Counted from the stretch's first letter, positions 1-11,043 are shown. The stretch is 64,000 bases of DNA from Mycoplasma sp. Bg1 (GCA_001641205.1 LSMX01000003.1:1-64000), one strand, 5' to 3'. Made by a program: numbers and translations. The notes: generated by a model not told the origin, from the sequence alone.

Positions 1-124
1 TTCAAGATTAATTTTCCCACTACTTGTTAGGTAAGTTCCCTTATAGACTATGAGGTTGATAGGCTGGATGTGTAAGCATAGCGATATGTTGAGCTGACCA
101 GTACTAATAGAACGAGGACTTATA
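1..124 (+). rRNA. rrl: 23S ribosomal RNA, 3' end (partial)
   Basis: The first ~124 bases match the conserved 3' end of bacterial 23S rRNA: the segment with GGTTGATAGGCTGGATGTGTAAG followed by GAGCTGACCAGTACTAATAG, which pairs with the 5' end of the molecule. The 5' part lies outside the window. The exact 3' end is estimated from the usual end a few bases after the final conserved helix strand. 5S rRNA follows after ~146 bases in the same direction, the usual 23S-5S arrangement. Confidence 0.93.
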
Positions 125-270
125 AAAAATTGATATTCTAATTTGATTTTAGTTTGATGTATACAGTTTTGAAAGAATTTATTACAATAAATATTTCAAT
201 AAAAAAAGTTGATAGTGTATCGACCCCAACAAAAATAGTTATAAAAGAACAAGAGATTGTAATTATTATT

Positions 271-378
271 GTTGGTGGCGATAGCATAGAGGGTACACCT
301 GATCCCATCCCGAACTCAGAAGTTAAGCTCTATAGCGCCGAAGGTAGTAGCAATGCAAGAATAGGTCACTGCCAACTT
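271..378 (+). rRNA. rrf: 5S ribosomal RNA
   Basis: Conserved 5S features are present in order: a GGTGGCGATAGC start, the loop CCTGATCCCATCCCGAACTC, the segment GAAGTTAAGC, and the 3' strand GGTCACTGCCAAC that pairs with the 5' end. Length is about 108 bases, at the short end for Mollicutes. The ends are inferred from the pairing of the termini. A hairpin terminator follows within 30 bases. Confidence 0.93.
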
Positions 379-402
379 TTTTTATAGACTTAAGATTAAA
401 TA

Positions 403-436
403 AAACACTAAATTTTTTGAATTTAGTGTTTTTCTT
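403..436 (+). terminator. Rho-independent terminator of the rRNA operon
   Basis: The inverted repeat AAACACTAAAT / ATTTAGTGTTT is followed by a T-rich run. It lies directly downstream of 5S rRNA and is the likely end of the rRNA transcript. A very similar hairpin (AAACACTATATTT) sits at 1612-1640. Confidence 0.75.
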
Positions 437-749
437 ATTTTATTTAAATTATTTATGATTTAACTTGCTATTTTAATAAATTGTATAATTAGAATATAGA
501 AAATAATTAATAGAATAATATAAATATGAAAAAATGATCAATATTTTTAAAAAGAATTTAAATAATTAATTGTTGATAACTAATTTAATAATTTACAATA
601 ATTCTATTTTTTGAAGATCGTGTTTTAGATTAGAATTAAAAGAACAAGAAATTTCTAATTCAAATTGTAATTATATTATTGATATAGAAAAAGAAAATTT
701 AGATAGATAATTAATAATTAATTTATATTAATTATTAATAGGAGATATT
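437..749. other. Intergenic AT-rich stretch with a possible gene remnant
   Basis: No intact gene is seen between the rRNA terminator and the nitroreductase start. An open stretch of about 43 codons on the + strand ends in TAA at 708-710 and reads like a Glu/Lys/Asn-rich protein tail, but it has no start and no recognisable family; it may be chance or a remnant. The last bases hold the nitroreductase ribosome binding site (AGGAGAT, 740-746). Confidence 0.4.
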
Positions 750-1430
750 ATGGAAAAACTATTAGATATTGCAAAAGAACGAAGAGCAACAAAAGTATAT
801 AATGGAAAATTAATTTCAAGTGAAGATCTTCAATATATTTTTGAAGTTACTAATACCGCTCCAACCTCAATGGGAGCTGAAGCTTGAAGAGTTTTAAATA
901 TTCGTGATAAAGTTTTAAAAACAAAATTAGAACCTTTTTTTCTTTTTAATGCTTCTTGTATGGCTACTGCTTCAGATGTTGCAATTTTTATTACAAAAAA
1001 AAGTGAAGCTTTTTATGATACACCATGAATAAAAACAAGAATTTTAAATTTACTTCAGGAAGTTGATCAAACTTTTGGAACAAATAAAGTTAATGATCCA
1101 GAAGAAATTTACAAGTTAATGGAATTTTATAAAACTCATGATTCGGGAGATAATGGAAGAAATCATACTGAATGATCAAAAAGACAATCTTATATTGCCC
1201 TTGGATATATGATGCTTGCAGCAAAAGAGCTTGGAATTGATTCAACTCCAGTAGAAGGATTTGTTGGTGCTGATTTAAATGATTTTTTATTAGCAAATAA
1301 ATTAATGGAAGATAATGAAAATGTTTCGGTAATAGCATTATTAGGATATAGTGCATCAATTGAAAAACACCCTTTTTTAGGAATTAAACAAACTAGAATT
1401 CCAGTAAGTGAAAAATTTATAATTAAATAA
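750..1430 (+). CDS. Nitroreductase family protein (FMN-dependent NAD(P)H oxidoreductase)
   Basis: The 226-residue protein has the layout of the nitroreductase fold: an N-terminal helix ending in RRATK, the FMN-contacting Arg near residue 12, a central region APTSMGAEAW, and a C-terminal ALGYMMLAAKELGIDSTPVEGF block followed by ALLGY, the usual flavin-pocket end. The family reduces nitro compounds, quinones or flavins with NAD(P)H, usually as a cytosolic homodimer. The start is fixed by an AGGAGAT ribosome site four bases upstream. UGA codes Trp at three points. The gene stands alone between two terminator-like hairpins. The physiological substrate cannot be told from sequence. Confidence 0.88.
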
Positions 1431-1611
1431 AATAGTAATTAAAAAATAATTATCTACAAAAGAAAAAACGTAATTATTATTAATGATAAAAGTATTAACA
1501 CATACTTGATTCTATTTTAAACTTAAAAATTAAGTTCTATTGTATTAAAAATAGGAACAATTAAAGAGTAAAATAATATTAAATTTTTTTTGTAAAATAA
1601 ACTATTAAATA

Positions 1612-1645
1612 AAACACTATATTTTCTAAATATAGTGTTTATTGT
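1612..1645 (+). terminator. Rho-independent terminator after the nitroreductase gene
   Basis: A 13-base inverted repeat (AAACACTATATTT / AAATATAGTGTTT) with a 3-base loop precedes a T-rich stretch. The rest of the 312-base gap 1431-1742 is AT-rich with no gene apparent; the part after 1650 must carry the promoter of the NADH oxidase gene, whose ribosome site (AGGAGA) is at 1733-1738. Confidence 0.7.
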
Positions 1646-1742
1646 TTATTTTTTTAATTTCCTAAGTTATGTTTTTAATTATGCTATAAATAAATTGTAT
1701 AATTATAAAGATATAAAATATATCGTATATATAGGAGAAAAA

Positions 1743-3095
1743 ATGCAAAAAATTATAGTTATTGGAGCAAATCATGCTGGAACAGCAGTGCTAAATACAA
1801 TTGCTGATAATGGTAACGATTTTGAACTTACTGCTTTTGATAGTAATTCAAATTGTTCATTTTTAGGATGCGGAATTGCTCTTTGAGTAGGAGGAAAGGT
1901 TGAAGACCCTCAATCACTTTTCTATTCATCACCAGAAATCTTAAGATCAAAAGGAATTGATATTATGATGGAACATAAAGTGCAACATATTGACTTTAAT
2001 CATAAAATTGTAAAAGTTCAAGACCTTACGACCGGAAATCAATTTGATAAATCTTATGATAAATTAGTTTTATCAGTTGGTTCATTACCTTTTTCACCAT
2101 CTTTTAATGGAACAACTACAGAAGATTGAAATAATGCAATTAATGTAAAAACTTATCAAGATGGCCAAAAAATTATTGAATTATTTAAAAATGAATACAA
2201 TAAAAAAATTGCTATTGTTGGAGCAGGTTATATTGGAGTAGAACTAGTAGAAGCTGCTTTAGCTTATGGAAAAGAAGTTATTTTAGTTGATAATTCATTA
2301 AGAATTTTAGAAAAATATTATGATTCAGAATTTACTGATAAAATGACTAAAATCCTAACTGATAAAGGGGTTACTTTAGAACTTGGTCAAACAGTAAAAG
2401 AAATTGTTGGAGTAAATAAACAATTATCTGGATTAAGAACAAATAAAAAATTAATTGATGCTGATTTAGCAATCTTTAGTATTGGAGTAAGACCAAATAC
2501 TTCTTGATTAACATATAGTGCTCTTGATATGTTACCAAATGGTGCAATTAAAGTTGATGAACATCAAAAAACTTCAATTCATGATGTTTATGCTATTGGT
2601 GATTGTGCAACTGTTAAAAATTCAGCCTCTGGAAGAATTGACCATATTGCTCTTGCATCAAATGCAGTAAGATCAGGAATGGTTGCTGGATTTAATATTG
2701 TTGGTAATACTGAAGTAGCTTTTGATCATGTTGAAGGTTCAAATGCAATTTCAATTGCTGGATTTAATATGGTTTCAACTGGGCTTACTAAAAAAGCTGC
2801 AGAAATGGTGGGAATAAATGCTTCTTCATCATATACAGAAGGACCTCAAAAATTAGGGTTCATGCATGATGATCATAATGTCCAAATAAAAGTTATTTAT
2901 AAAACTAATACTAGAGAAATTATTGGAGCGCAAATGGCTTCTACATATGATATCTCAATGGGAATTCACATGTTTTCACTAGCAATTGCAAAAAAAGTAA
3001 AAATTGATGAATTGAAATTTATGGATTTATTTTTCCTACCCCATTTCAATTCACCATTTAATTACATTAATGAGGTAGCTTTAAAAGCAAAATAA
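1743..3095 (+). CDS. nox: NADH oxidase (flavin-dependent, peroxide reductase family)
   Basis: The 450-residue protein has two dinucleotide folds: the FAD-binding N-terminus with IVIGANHAGT (residues 5-14) and the NADH-binding IAIVGAGYIGVEL (near 158). A second FAD motif, VYAIGDC, follows near 280. The redox-active Cys43 lies in SFLGCGIALW, typical of water-forming NADH oxidases, where a cysteine sulfenate cycles during reduction of O2. Length matches the family (~450). In fermenting Mollicutes the enzyme regenerates NAD+ for glycolysis and PDH. The start follows AGGAGAAAAA. CoA-disulfide reductase is the main alternative family, but the active-site sequence favours Nox; a clear CoADR relative occurs at 59718. 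Confidence 0.9.
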
Positions 3096-3102
3096 TTATT
3101 TA

Positions 3103-3720
3103 TTAATCGTTTGCTAAAACTACTAACATTTTTTTATCAGCATAAAATATTGCGAATTCTTGAATAAACTCATTTGATATTAGGTTAGTTCCACTATCCA
3201 TATCAAATATGCGTTTATTCAAGTCTCATTTAAGGCCACTTGTTGTTATTTCTGTTTGTTCAAAAACAAACATAGAAACATATTTAAAGTTCTTTTGGGA
3301 AAGGATATTTTTTGTTTTGGGTAAAATAGGATGGATTTCAAATTTATTTCCAAATATTTGTAAATTATGTTTTTTGGAAAGAAAAACCACATTTAATAAA
3401 TGATCTTTTCTTCCTAAAGCTTCGTTTACAAAGAGGTCTATTGAACTACCATCATAACCTAAATCAAGAGCAAAAAAAATTGCCTCTTCAGTATCAACAA
3501 AATTTCGCATTGGGGGAAGAATTTTTGTATTTGAAAGTTTTTCAAATTTCTTAAGTTCTTCTTGACCAAGAGTATCAAAGTCACTTATATAATAAACATT
3601 CTTTAAATTCAATGTTTGTAAATAAGATGCTCCATGCTCTACTCCGATAAATAAATCATATTGATTAAAATCAATAAGTTTTGTATTTAGTTTTTTAGTA
3701 GTTATAAGACAACGTTTCAT
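3103..3720 (-). CDS. thiN: Thiamine pyrophosphokinase
   Basis: The 205-residue protein shows the thiamine pyrophosphokinase pattern: GVEHGASYL near residue 27, the metal-binding ISDFDTL near 45 (usually GDFDS), DTEEAI near 76, and a GYDGSSIDLFVNEALGRKDHLLNVV block where the ATP site ends in DHxLxN. It transfers pyrophosphate from ATP to thiamine, making the TPP needed by the pyruvate dehydrogenase E1 encoded nearby. The reading frame passes through one UGA (Trp) near the C-terminus and stops at 3103. It is the only minus-strand gene in the first 19 kb; its start lies 31 bases from ackA, so the two share a short divergent promoter region. Confidence 0.83.
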
Positions 3721-3751
3721 AAATGAATTATATTAACTTTAACAAATAATT

Positions 3752-4951
3752 ATGAAAAATATTCAAGAAAATAAAAAAATAATCATCCTAAATGTAGGAA
3801 GTTCATCATGTAAATTTCAAATCTTTTATCAAGATTTTTCCTTAATCGGAAAAGCTCTTATTGATCGAATTGGACTTTCTGGAACAAATATTACTTATAA
3901 ACCAGTAAATGGAAATCCCATTAAAAAAGAACAAGATCTTGTTTTTGATGATCTTGTTGATTTCATTGTACAATTTTTAACAAAAGAAAAAGTTGTTGAT
4001 TTTAATGATGTTTATCTAATGGTTCATCGTGTTGTAAATGGAGCTGATGTTTTTAAAGAAGACATTATTATTGATACTAATGAAAAATTGGAAAAATTAA
4101 TTACTTTAAATCCCTTTGCTCCTTTACATAACCCCTATAATAATGCAGTTTTAAAAACCTTTTATCAAAATTATCCTCATATTACCCAAGCAGTTGTCTT
4201 TGATACAACTTTTCATTCAACAATTCCTGAACTTAACTATATGTATGCACTCCCTTATGAACTATATGAAAAACATAAACTTAGAAGATATGGAGCACAT
4301 GGATCAAGCCATGCTTTTATTACAAACCAAATGGAAAAATATCTTGGTAAAGAAAAAATTAACATTATTAACCTTCATTTAGGAAATGGAGCAAGTGCTT
4401 GTTTAATAAATGATTCAAAATCATTAAATACTTCCATGGGATTTACTCCCCTTGCAGGTTTAGTAATGGGAACAAGAACTGGAGACATTGATCCAGCAAT
4501 TGCTTTTCATTTAATTAATCAGTTAAATATGGATCCAAAAGAAGTAGATACAATTTTTAACAAAAAATCAGGACTTCTTGGAATATATGGTCCTTCATCT
4601 GATATGCGAGATATTATTAAAGCACAAGAAGAAGGAAATCATCGGGCAGCTCTTGCAAGAGCGCTTTTTTCAAAAAGAATTGCTGATTATTTAGGAATGT
4701 ACTTTAATGAAGTTCCCAAAATAGAAGCAATTACCTTTACAGGGGGAATTGGTGAAAATGATTTTGCAATTATTAGACAAATCATTAGTTTTTTTCATTT
4801 AAAAGAAATTAAATTAATTGAGAAATTTTCTAATAAAGAGGAAATTAACAAAATTTCAGCAGAAGATTCTGCTATTGCTATTTATATTGTTCCTACAAAT
4901 GAAGAACTATATATGGCACAAGTAGGGAAAAAATTACTAGGAGAAAAATAA
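3752..4951 (+). CDS. ackA: Acetate kinase
   Basis: The 399-residue protein is full length for the family. It begins with the phosphate-binding signature IILNVGSSSCKFQ, has the RRYGAHGSSH segment near residue 180, the GTRTGDIDPA motif near 240 and the C-terminal TFTGGIGEN adenosine motif near 329. It makes ATP and acetate from acetyl phosphate, the final step of pyruvate fermentation. Its stop is immediately followed by the pta start (no gap), so the two are probably translated together. It leads the row ackA-pta-PDH-lplA. Confidence 0.97.
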   Translation: MKNIQENKKIIILNVGSSSCKFQIFYQDFSLIGKALIDRIGLSGTNITYKPVNGNPIKKEQDLVFDDLVDFIVQFLTKEKVVDFNDVYLMVHRVVNGADVFKEDIIIDTNEKLEKLITLNPFAPLHNPYNNAVLKTFYQNYPHITQAVVFDTTFHSTIPELNYMYALPYELYEKHKLRRYGAHGSSHAFITNQMEKYLGKEKINIINLHLGNGASACLINDSKSLNTSMGFTPLAGLVMGTRTGDIDPAIAFHLINQLNMDPKEVDTIFNKKSGLLGIYGPSSDMRDIIKAQEEGNHRAALARALFSKRIADYLGMYFNEVPKIEAITFTGGIGENDFAIIRQIISFFHLKEIKLIEKFSNKEEINKISAEDSAIAIYIVPTNEELYMAQVGKKLLGEK

Positions 4952-5896
4952 ATGGCTAAAGTTAATTTTGAATTATTAAAAAAACGACTACTTGATTATG
5001 AAAAAGAAATCATTATTTTATCAATTGATTATGATGAAAGATTTTTTGAAGCAGTAAAAAAATTACATAAATTAGTTCCAAATATTAAGTATTTACAAGT
5101 GAATGAAGAATTCATTTCTAATTTTGATAAAGTTAAAAAAGATCAACTTTTTAATTTTTATAAAGAATTAAGAATTGGTAGAGACGATGAAAAATTATTG
5201 CAAGAAAATTTTAAAAAACCTAATTATTTTGCAACTTTATTATTGAAAGGTGGTTATGCAAATGGAATTGTTTCTGGAGCAAATTACCCAACAGCGCATA
5301 TTTTAAAGCCAGCCTTTCAAATTGTAAAACAAATTGATAAAAATGAACCAATTTCATCATTTATGTGACTTTATAAAGACAATCATTATGATATGTTTAT
5401 GGCAGATGTTTCTGTAAATCCAAATCCTAATGCAAATCAATTAGCAGCAATTGCAATTCAAACTGCAAATTCAGTTAAAGATATTTTTAATATTAAACCA
5501 GTTGTTGCGATGCTTTCTTTTTCAACTTTAGGATCAGGTGGAAAACAACCTGATGTTTTAAAAATTCAAGAAGCAACAGCAATTGTTAAAAAAGCAGGAA
5601 TTGAAGTTATAGGTGAAATTCAATGAGATGCTGCTTATAATCAAAAAACTTTTGATCTTAAAACAAAAGGACAAAAACTTTCAAAATTACCAAATGTATT
5701 TGTTTTTCCTGATTTAAATTCAGGAAATATTGGTTACAAAATTACAACTACAATTGGTAATTTTAAAGCAATTGGTCCATTATTACAAAATATTAAATTA
5801 CCAGTAAATGATTTAAGTAGAGGATGTAATGCTGATGAAATTGTAGATTTAGTAATTATTACAGCTTTACAATGACTGGATAGTCAAAAAAAATAA
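4952..5896 (+). CDS. pta: Phosphate acetyltransferase
   Basis: The 314-residue protein has the phosphotransacetylase features: SGANYPTAHILKPAFQIV in the middle, FMADVSVNPNPNANQLAAIA (the conserved metal-free loop), PVVAMLSFSTLGSG, and a C-terminal NVFVFPDLNSGNIGYK block ending in PVNDLSRGC. It converts acetyl-CoA and phosphate to acetyl phosphate, feeding AckA. The ATG abuts the ackA stop. Length fits the short, single-domain Pta of Firmicutes and Mollicutes. Two UGA Trp codons lie in conserved positions. Confidence 0.95.
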
Positions 5897-5914
5897 AAAA
5901 TTAAGAAGGGGAAA

Positions 5915-7165
5915 ATGGCCAAAGAAATAATAATGCCCAAAATGGGTAACACTGTAGAATCAGTAATTATTGGAGAGATAAATATTAGTGTTGGAGATAA
6001 AATTACCAAAGGTGATATTTTATTTGACTATGAAACTGATAAATCAACTTCTGAATATAAAGCAGAAGAAGCGGGGGAAGTTTTATTAATTTTAATGGAA
6101 CCTGGAGATGAAGTTCTTGTCTTGGCTCCAATTATTATTGTTGGAAATAAAGGTGATGATATTTCCAAATGAGAAAATGCAAAAAAAGAGAGTAAAGAAA
6201 GCGAATCTTCAATAGAAATTGGAGAAGATTCTTTTGCTACAGCAACAATTGAGAATGTTTCAAATTCGGGAACTAATTTTGATGAAGAAAAAATTTCTCC
6301 AAGAGCAAAAAAAGTTGCTATTCAATTGGGGATTGATATTTCAAAAATTCCTACTGCAACCGGAATTAATGGAAGACTTGTTGAAGCTGATGTTTTAAAT
6401 TTCTATCATTCAGATCAGAAATTATCTATTAATCCAACTGCTAATTCTAATTTACCACCTATTGATGGTCAAGAATTTGAAAAAATTCCTTATACAGGAA
6501 TTAGAAAAGCAATTGCAAATTTAATGACTAGTTCTCTTGCAACGGGTGCGCAATTAACTTTAGGAGCAACTTTTGATGCAACTGAAGTTCTTAAATTAAG
6601 AAAATATATTAAAGAAAATCATCAAAAAATGGGACTTGAAAATTCATCAATTAATGATATTTTTGTCTTTGCCCTATCAAGAATTTTACCAAGATTTCCA
6701 CATATTAATTCTATAATTGGTGAAAATTCTTATACTGCTTATAATGTTGCTCATATTTCTGTTGCAGTCGATGCTCCAATCGGGCTTCTTGTTCCAGTAG
6801 TAAAAAATGCATCAAAATTAACACTTGGACAAATTACTGAAAAAACAACTGAATTAGTTAAAAAAGCAAAAGAAGGAAAAATAACTAGTAAGGATCAAAG
6901 CGGGGGAACTTTTACCATCTCTAATTTAGGACTTTCTGGAGTTTCCTTTTTTACTCCAATTCTAAATGCACCACAAGCTGCATTACTTGGAGTTGGTTCT
7001 CCTCAAAAAAGGTTAAGATTAAATGATAATAAAGATATTGAGGAATATCCAGAAATTATGCTTTCCTTAACAATGGACCATCGTCCATTTGATGGAGCTA
7101 AGGGAGCAGAATTTCTTCATGAATTAGTTAAAAGTTTAGAAAATATTTACGGATTATTAATGTAG
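5915..7165 (+). CDS. pdhC: Dihydrolipoamide acetyltransferase, E2 of pyruvate dehydrogenase
   Basis: The 416-residue protein starts with one lipoyl domain (residues 1-80) carrying the lipoylated Lys43 in ETDKST. After an acidic, Ser/Glu-rich linker comes a peripheral-subunit-binding domain (ISPRAKKVAIQLGIDISKI, about 128-165) and the acyltransferase core, with the catalytic His389 in DHRPFDG. It moves the acetyl group from E1 to CoA. A GAAGGGGAAA ribosome site precedes the ATG. The gene lies between pta and E3, ahead of E1, whereas Mollicutes usually have pdhA-pdhB-pdhC-pdhD. A branched-chain specificity cannot be excluded, but pta/ackA next door favours pyruvate. Confidence 0.94.
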
Positions 7166-7177
7166 AAGGAGGAAAAG

Positions 7178-8545
7178 ATGTTTGATTTAATTATTATTGG
7201 TGCTGGTCCAGGAGGCTATCATCTTGCAGAAAAAGCTGCAAAAGAAGGTAAAAAGGTTGCTATAATTGAAAAGGAAAAATTTGGGGGAACCTGTGTTAAT
7301 GTGGGTTGTATTCCTTCAAAAGCTTTTTTGCATGTTGAAAAAGTAGTAAATGAAGCAAATGAATCTGCTTTTATGGGAATTGTAAGTAAACAAAAAGTTA
7401 CAATTGATCAAAAAAAAGTAGTTGCCTATAAAGATGAAAAAGTTGCTTTTCTTTCAGCAGGAGCAAGAGCCGGAGTAAAAAAAGCTGGTGCTAAAATTTA
7501 TGAAGGATATGGAACTATTTTAAAAACAACTGAAAAAGGGCAATTTCAGGTAAAAATTAATGATGAAATTTTAATTGGGCAAAATCTTATAATTGCAACT
7601 GGATCTAATGTTTTTGTTCCCCCTATCGAAGGAGTAAAAGAAGCTCATCAAAAAGGAAGAGCAATTACTTCAACAGAAGCTCTTTCCCTTACTGAAATTC
7701 CAAAAGAACTTGTTGTAATTGGAGCTGGAGTAATCGGACTTGAACTTGGGTCATATTTTGCAGGGGTTGGTTCAAAAGTAACCATTGTTGAACTAGGACC
7801 AAAAATTGCTGGAAATACTGATAAAGAAATTTCTGCCTCTTTACAAAAAGCTTTAGAAAATAAAGGGATTACCTTTATTTTGAACTCATCAGTAAAAGCA
7901 GTTAGCAAACATAATTGTTTAATTGTAGATAAAGACCAAAAAGAAACAACAATTACCTTTGATAAACTTTTGGTAGCAGCAGGAAGAAAACCTTATATTA
8001 AAAATTTAGGAATTGAAAATATTAATTTATATATTGAAAGAGGAGTAATTGTTGTAGATGAATATTTGCAAACTAATGTTCCAGGAGTTTATGCAATTGG
8101 TGATGTAAATGGAAAATTAATGCTTGCCCACACTGCTTTTAGAGAAGCGGAAGTTGTTTTAGATAATTTAAATGGAATAAAAACTACAATTAATTATAAT
8201 AAAATTCCTGTTGTAATTTATGGAACTCCAGAAGTTGCAGAAATAGGAATAACTGAAGATAATGCTAAAAAACAAAATATAGACGTTGAAATTAAAAAAC
8301 TTTCAATGCTTTATTCTGGAAGATTTGTAATTGAAGAATCAAAATTTGATGGCCTTATTAAAGTTATTATTAAAAAAGATAACCAAGAAATAATAGGAAT
8401 GTCTATTTTTGGAAGTTATGCTTCTGAAATTATTATTGCTGGATCAATTCTTATTGGAAAAAGATTTAGTAAAGATCAACTAAAAGAAGTTGTCTTTGCC
8501 CATCCTACAGTGGGAGAAATAATTAAAGATTGTGTCTTTAATTAA
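7178..8545 (+). CDS. pdhD: Dihydrolipoamide dehydrogenase, E3 of pyruvate dehydrogenase
   Basis: The 455-residue protein has the FAD motif IIGAGPGGYHLA (residues 6-17), the redox-active disulfide Cys39/Cys44 in GGTCVNVGCIPSK, the NAD motif VIGAGVIGLELGS, the second FAD motif VYAIGDV, and the catalytic HPTVGE near the C-terminus. It reoxidises dihydrolipoamide with NAD+. There is no N-terminal lipoyl domain, unlike the E3 of several mycoplasmas. The gene is 12 bases after pdhC, preceded by AGAAGGAGGAAAAG, a near-perfect ribosome site. Confidence 0.96.
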   Translation: MFDLIIIGAGPGGYHLAEKAAKEGKKVAIIEKEKFGGTCVNVGCIPSKAFLHVEKVVNEANESAFMGIVSKQKVTIDQKKVVAYKDEKVAFLSAGARAGVKKAGAKIYEGYGTILKTTEKGQFQVKINDEILIGQNLIIATGSNVFVPPIEGVKEAHQKGRAITSTEALSLTEIPKELVVIGAGVIGLELGSYFAGVGSKVTIVELGPKIAGNTDKEISASLQKALENKGITFILNSSVKAVSKHNCLIVDKDQKETTITFDKLLVAAGRKPYIKNLGIENINLYIERGVIVVDEYLQTNVPGVYAIGDVNGKLMLAHTAFREAEVVLDNLNGIKTTINYNKIPVVIYGTPEVAEIGITEDNAKKQNIDVEIKKLSMLYSGRFVIEESKFDGLIKVIIKKDNQEIIGMSIFGSYASEIIIAGSILIGKRFSKDQLKEVVFAHPTVGEIIKDCVFN

Positions 8546-8565
8546 AAAGGAAAGGAAAATAGAAA

Positions 8566-11043
8566 ATGCCAAAATCAATGAAAATTAAACCTGAAGATCG
8601 TCTTAAAGGTGAAGATATTAAATTTGATGATATCAAAAAGTTTAAGTATAATAAAACTCTAAAAGATGAACTTGATCAAAAAGTAATTTCAGAGGCTGAT
8701 GCAATTGAAATTTATATTCAAATGAGATGAATAAGAACATATGAAATGTTTTTAGATACAATTAAAACTAAAGGAGAATGAAAAGGAATTGCTTATGAAT
8801 ATCATGGGCCAGCTCATATGGCCATGGGTCAAGAAGCTGCTGCAGTAGGACTTTATTTTCTTACTGATAAAGATGATTTTATTTTTGGAACACATCGTAA
8901 TCATGCAGAAGTAATTTCAAAAGGTTTTTCTGCAATTTATAAAATGAATGATCAAGAATTAGAAGCAATAATGGCTAAAACTCTTGATGGAAAAATTTTA
9001 GAAAATATTGAAACTCTTGGAGAATTTAAAACAATAAGAGAAAAAGCAATTGCTTTTTTTATGTATGGATTTACTGCAGAAGTTTGGGGAAAAGCTCAAG
9101 GTTTTAACCGCGGTCTTGCAGGTTCAATGCATCTTTTCTTTACTCCTTTTGGAATTTATCCAAATAATGCAATTGTGGGAGCGGGATTTTCTCTTGCTTT
9201 TGGAGCTGCAATGTTTAAATTAATTAATAAAAAACCAGGAATTGCAATTGGAAATGCTGGAGATGGAGCTGTTTCTACTGGACCATCTTGAGAAACACTT
9301 AATTTTGCTGCAATGGATCAATTTAAAGAATTATGAGAAGGTGATTATCAAAAAAGACCTCCTTTAATGTTGAATATTATGAATAACTCTTATGGAATGG
9401 GTGGTCAAACTATGGGTGAAACTATGGGGAATAAAGGTCCAGCAAGAGTTGGTGCCGGAATAAATCCTGAAGGTTTATATGCTGAAGTTGTAAATGGACA
9501 AGACCCCCTTGCTGTAATTGACCTTATTAGAAGAAAAAAACCAATTGTTTTAAAAGGTGATGGACCAGTTATGAATGAAATTATAACTTATCGTTATAAT
9601 GGACATTCTTCTGGAGATTTAGAATCATATCGTACTCCAGAAGAAGTGGAACTATGAAGAGCATATGACCCACTTGATCTTTTTAGCAAAGAATTAATTA
9701 ATACAAAAGTATTTACTAAAGAACAAATTGAACTTCTTGATCAAGAAATTGAAGATAAATTTTTAGAAATTTATAAAATTTCTATTGATCCTGAATTAAC
9801 AACAGATCTTGATTGAGAAGGAGATCAACAAGTTCTTGACGACATGATGTTTTCAAGAGAAAAATTTCAAACTACTTCTGATAAAGAAATTGAAGTAAAA
9901 CTTCCTCTTGAAAAAAATCCAAGAGTTCAAAGAATTGCCAAAAGAAGCAGATATGCCTTTGATGAAAATGGACAAGAACTTTCTAAAATGAAAACAATTC
10001 AAATTAGAGATGCAATTTTTGAAGCAATTATTGGTCATTATTATAAAGAACCAACTTTTATAGGTTGAGGAGAAGAACTTAGAGATTGGGGAGGAGCTTA
10101 TGGGGTTTATAATGGACTTACTGAATCACTTCCTTATCACCGTTTATTTAATTCTCCAATTGCTGAAGCAGCAATTGTTGGAGCCGCAATTGGTTATGCA
10201 ATGTGTGGAGGACAAGCAATTGTTGAACTAATGTACTTTGATTTTCTTTTTAGAGCTGGTGATGAAATGAGTAATCAAATTTCTAAATGAAGAGCAATGA
10301 GTGGAGGAGAACTACGAATTCCTGTTGTTGTTAGAACAAATATTGGATCACAATATGGAGTTCAACATTCACAGGACTATACTTCAGTAATTACTTCAAT
10401 TACAGGAATTAATGTTGTTGCTCCTGTAACTCCCTATGATGCAAAAGGATTAATGAATAGTGCACTTGCTTCTGCGGACCCAACATTCTTTATTGAATCA
10501 CAAAAACTTTATGATAAAGGTGAACTTTTTGTAAAAGAAGGGGTTCCAACAGGTTACTATGAAATTCCTTTTGGTGAAGGAGTTTATCGTACTAGAGGAG
10601 AAGATATTACTATTGTAACTTTAGGGGCAAGTTTATATACTGCACTTGATGCTATAAAAGTTTTAAAAGAAAAATGAAATATTTCTGCAGAATTAATTGA
10701 TATGCGTTCTGCTGTTCCTTTTAATTATGAAATTTTAGTTGAGTCAGTTAAAAAAACAGGAAGAATGCTGCTTGTAAATGAAGGATTTGAAAGAAGTAAT
10801 TTCATGAAAAATGTTGCTCATAATACAACTGAATTAGCTTTTGATTATTTTGATGCTCCACCAGTTGTGGTTGCTTCAAGAAACTGAATTATGCCAGGAG
10901 CAGATTATGAAAAATACATCTATCCCCAAGTTGATGATATTCTTGCTGCAATTAATGAAAAAATAATACCCTTAAAAGATTTTACTTCTAAAAAAATACA
11001 TACTAATGTTGAAATGATAAGAAGAAATAAAAAAGGCGTTTAA
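8566..11043 (+). CDS. Fused E1 alpha-beta subunit of pyruvate (2-oxoacid) dehydrogenase
   Basis: One frame without TAA or TAG encodes 825 residues holding both halves of an alpha2beta2-type E1. Residues ~40-420 are the alpha half: GTHRNHAE, GNAGDGAVSTGP near 230 (thiamine-diphosphate motif), NIMNNSYGMGGQT and the RYNGHSSGD segment. Residues ~470-825 are the beta half: TIQIRDAI, GWGEELRDWGGAYGV, SPIAEAAIVGAAIGYAM, and SQYGVQHSQD. It decarboxylates pyruvate and acetylates the E2 lipoate. In Mollicutes the halves are normally separate (PdhA, PdhB). The start has AAAGGAAAG upstream; the TAA overlaps the lplA ATG by one base. A related 2-oxoacid is possible, but operon context indicates pyruvate. 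Confidence 0.92.

Noticed and set aside
154..387. A 77-codon frame over the 23S-5S spacer and 5S rRNA
   Set aside because: It reads through the conserved 5S sequence, so it is an rRNA gene, not a protein gene.
1090..1359. An 89-codon minus-strand frame inside the nitroreductase gene
   Set aside because: Antisense to conserved nitroreductase codons, low-complexity His/Leu/Gln product and no ribosome site.
8818..10887. E1 region appearing as several short broken frames, as if a pseudogene
   Set aside because: All breaks are UGA, read as Trp here and mostly at plausible Trp positions; no TAA or TAG interrupts the frame from 8566 to 11043.
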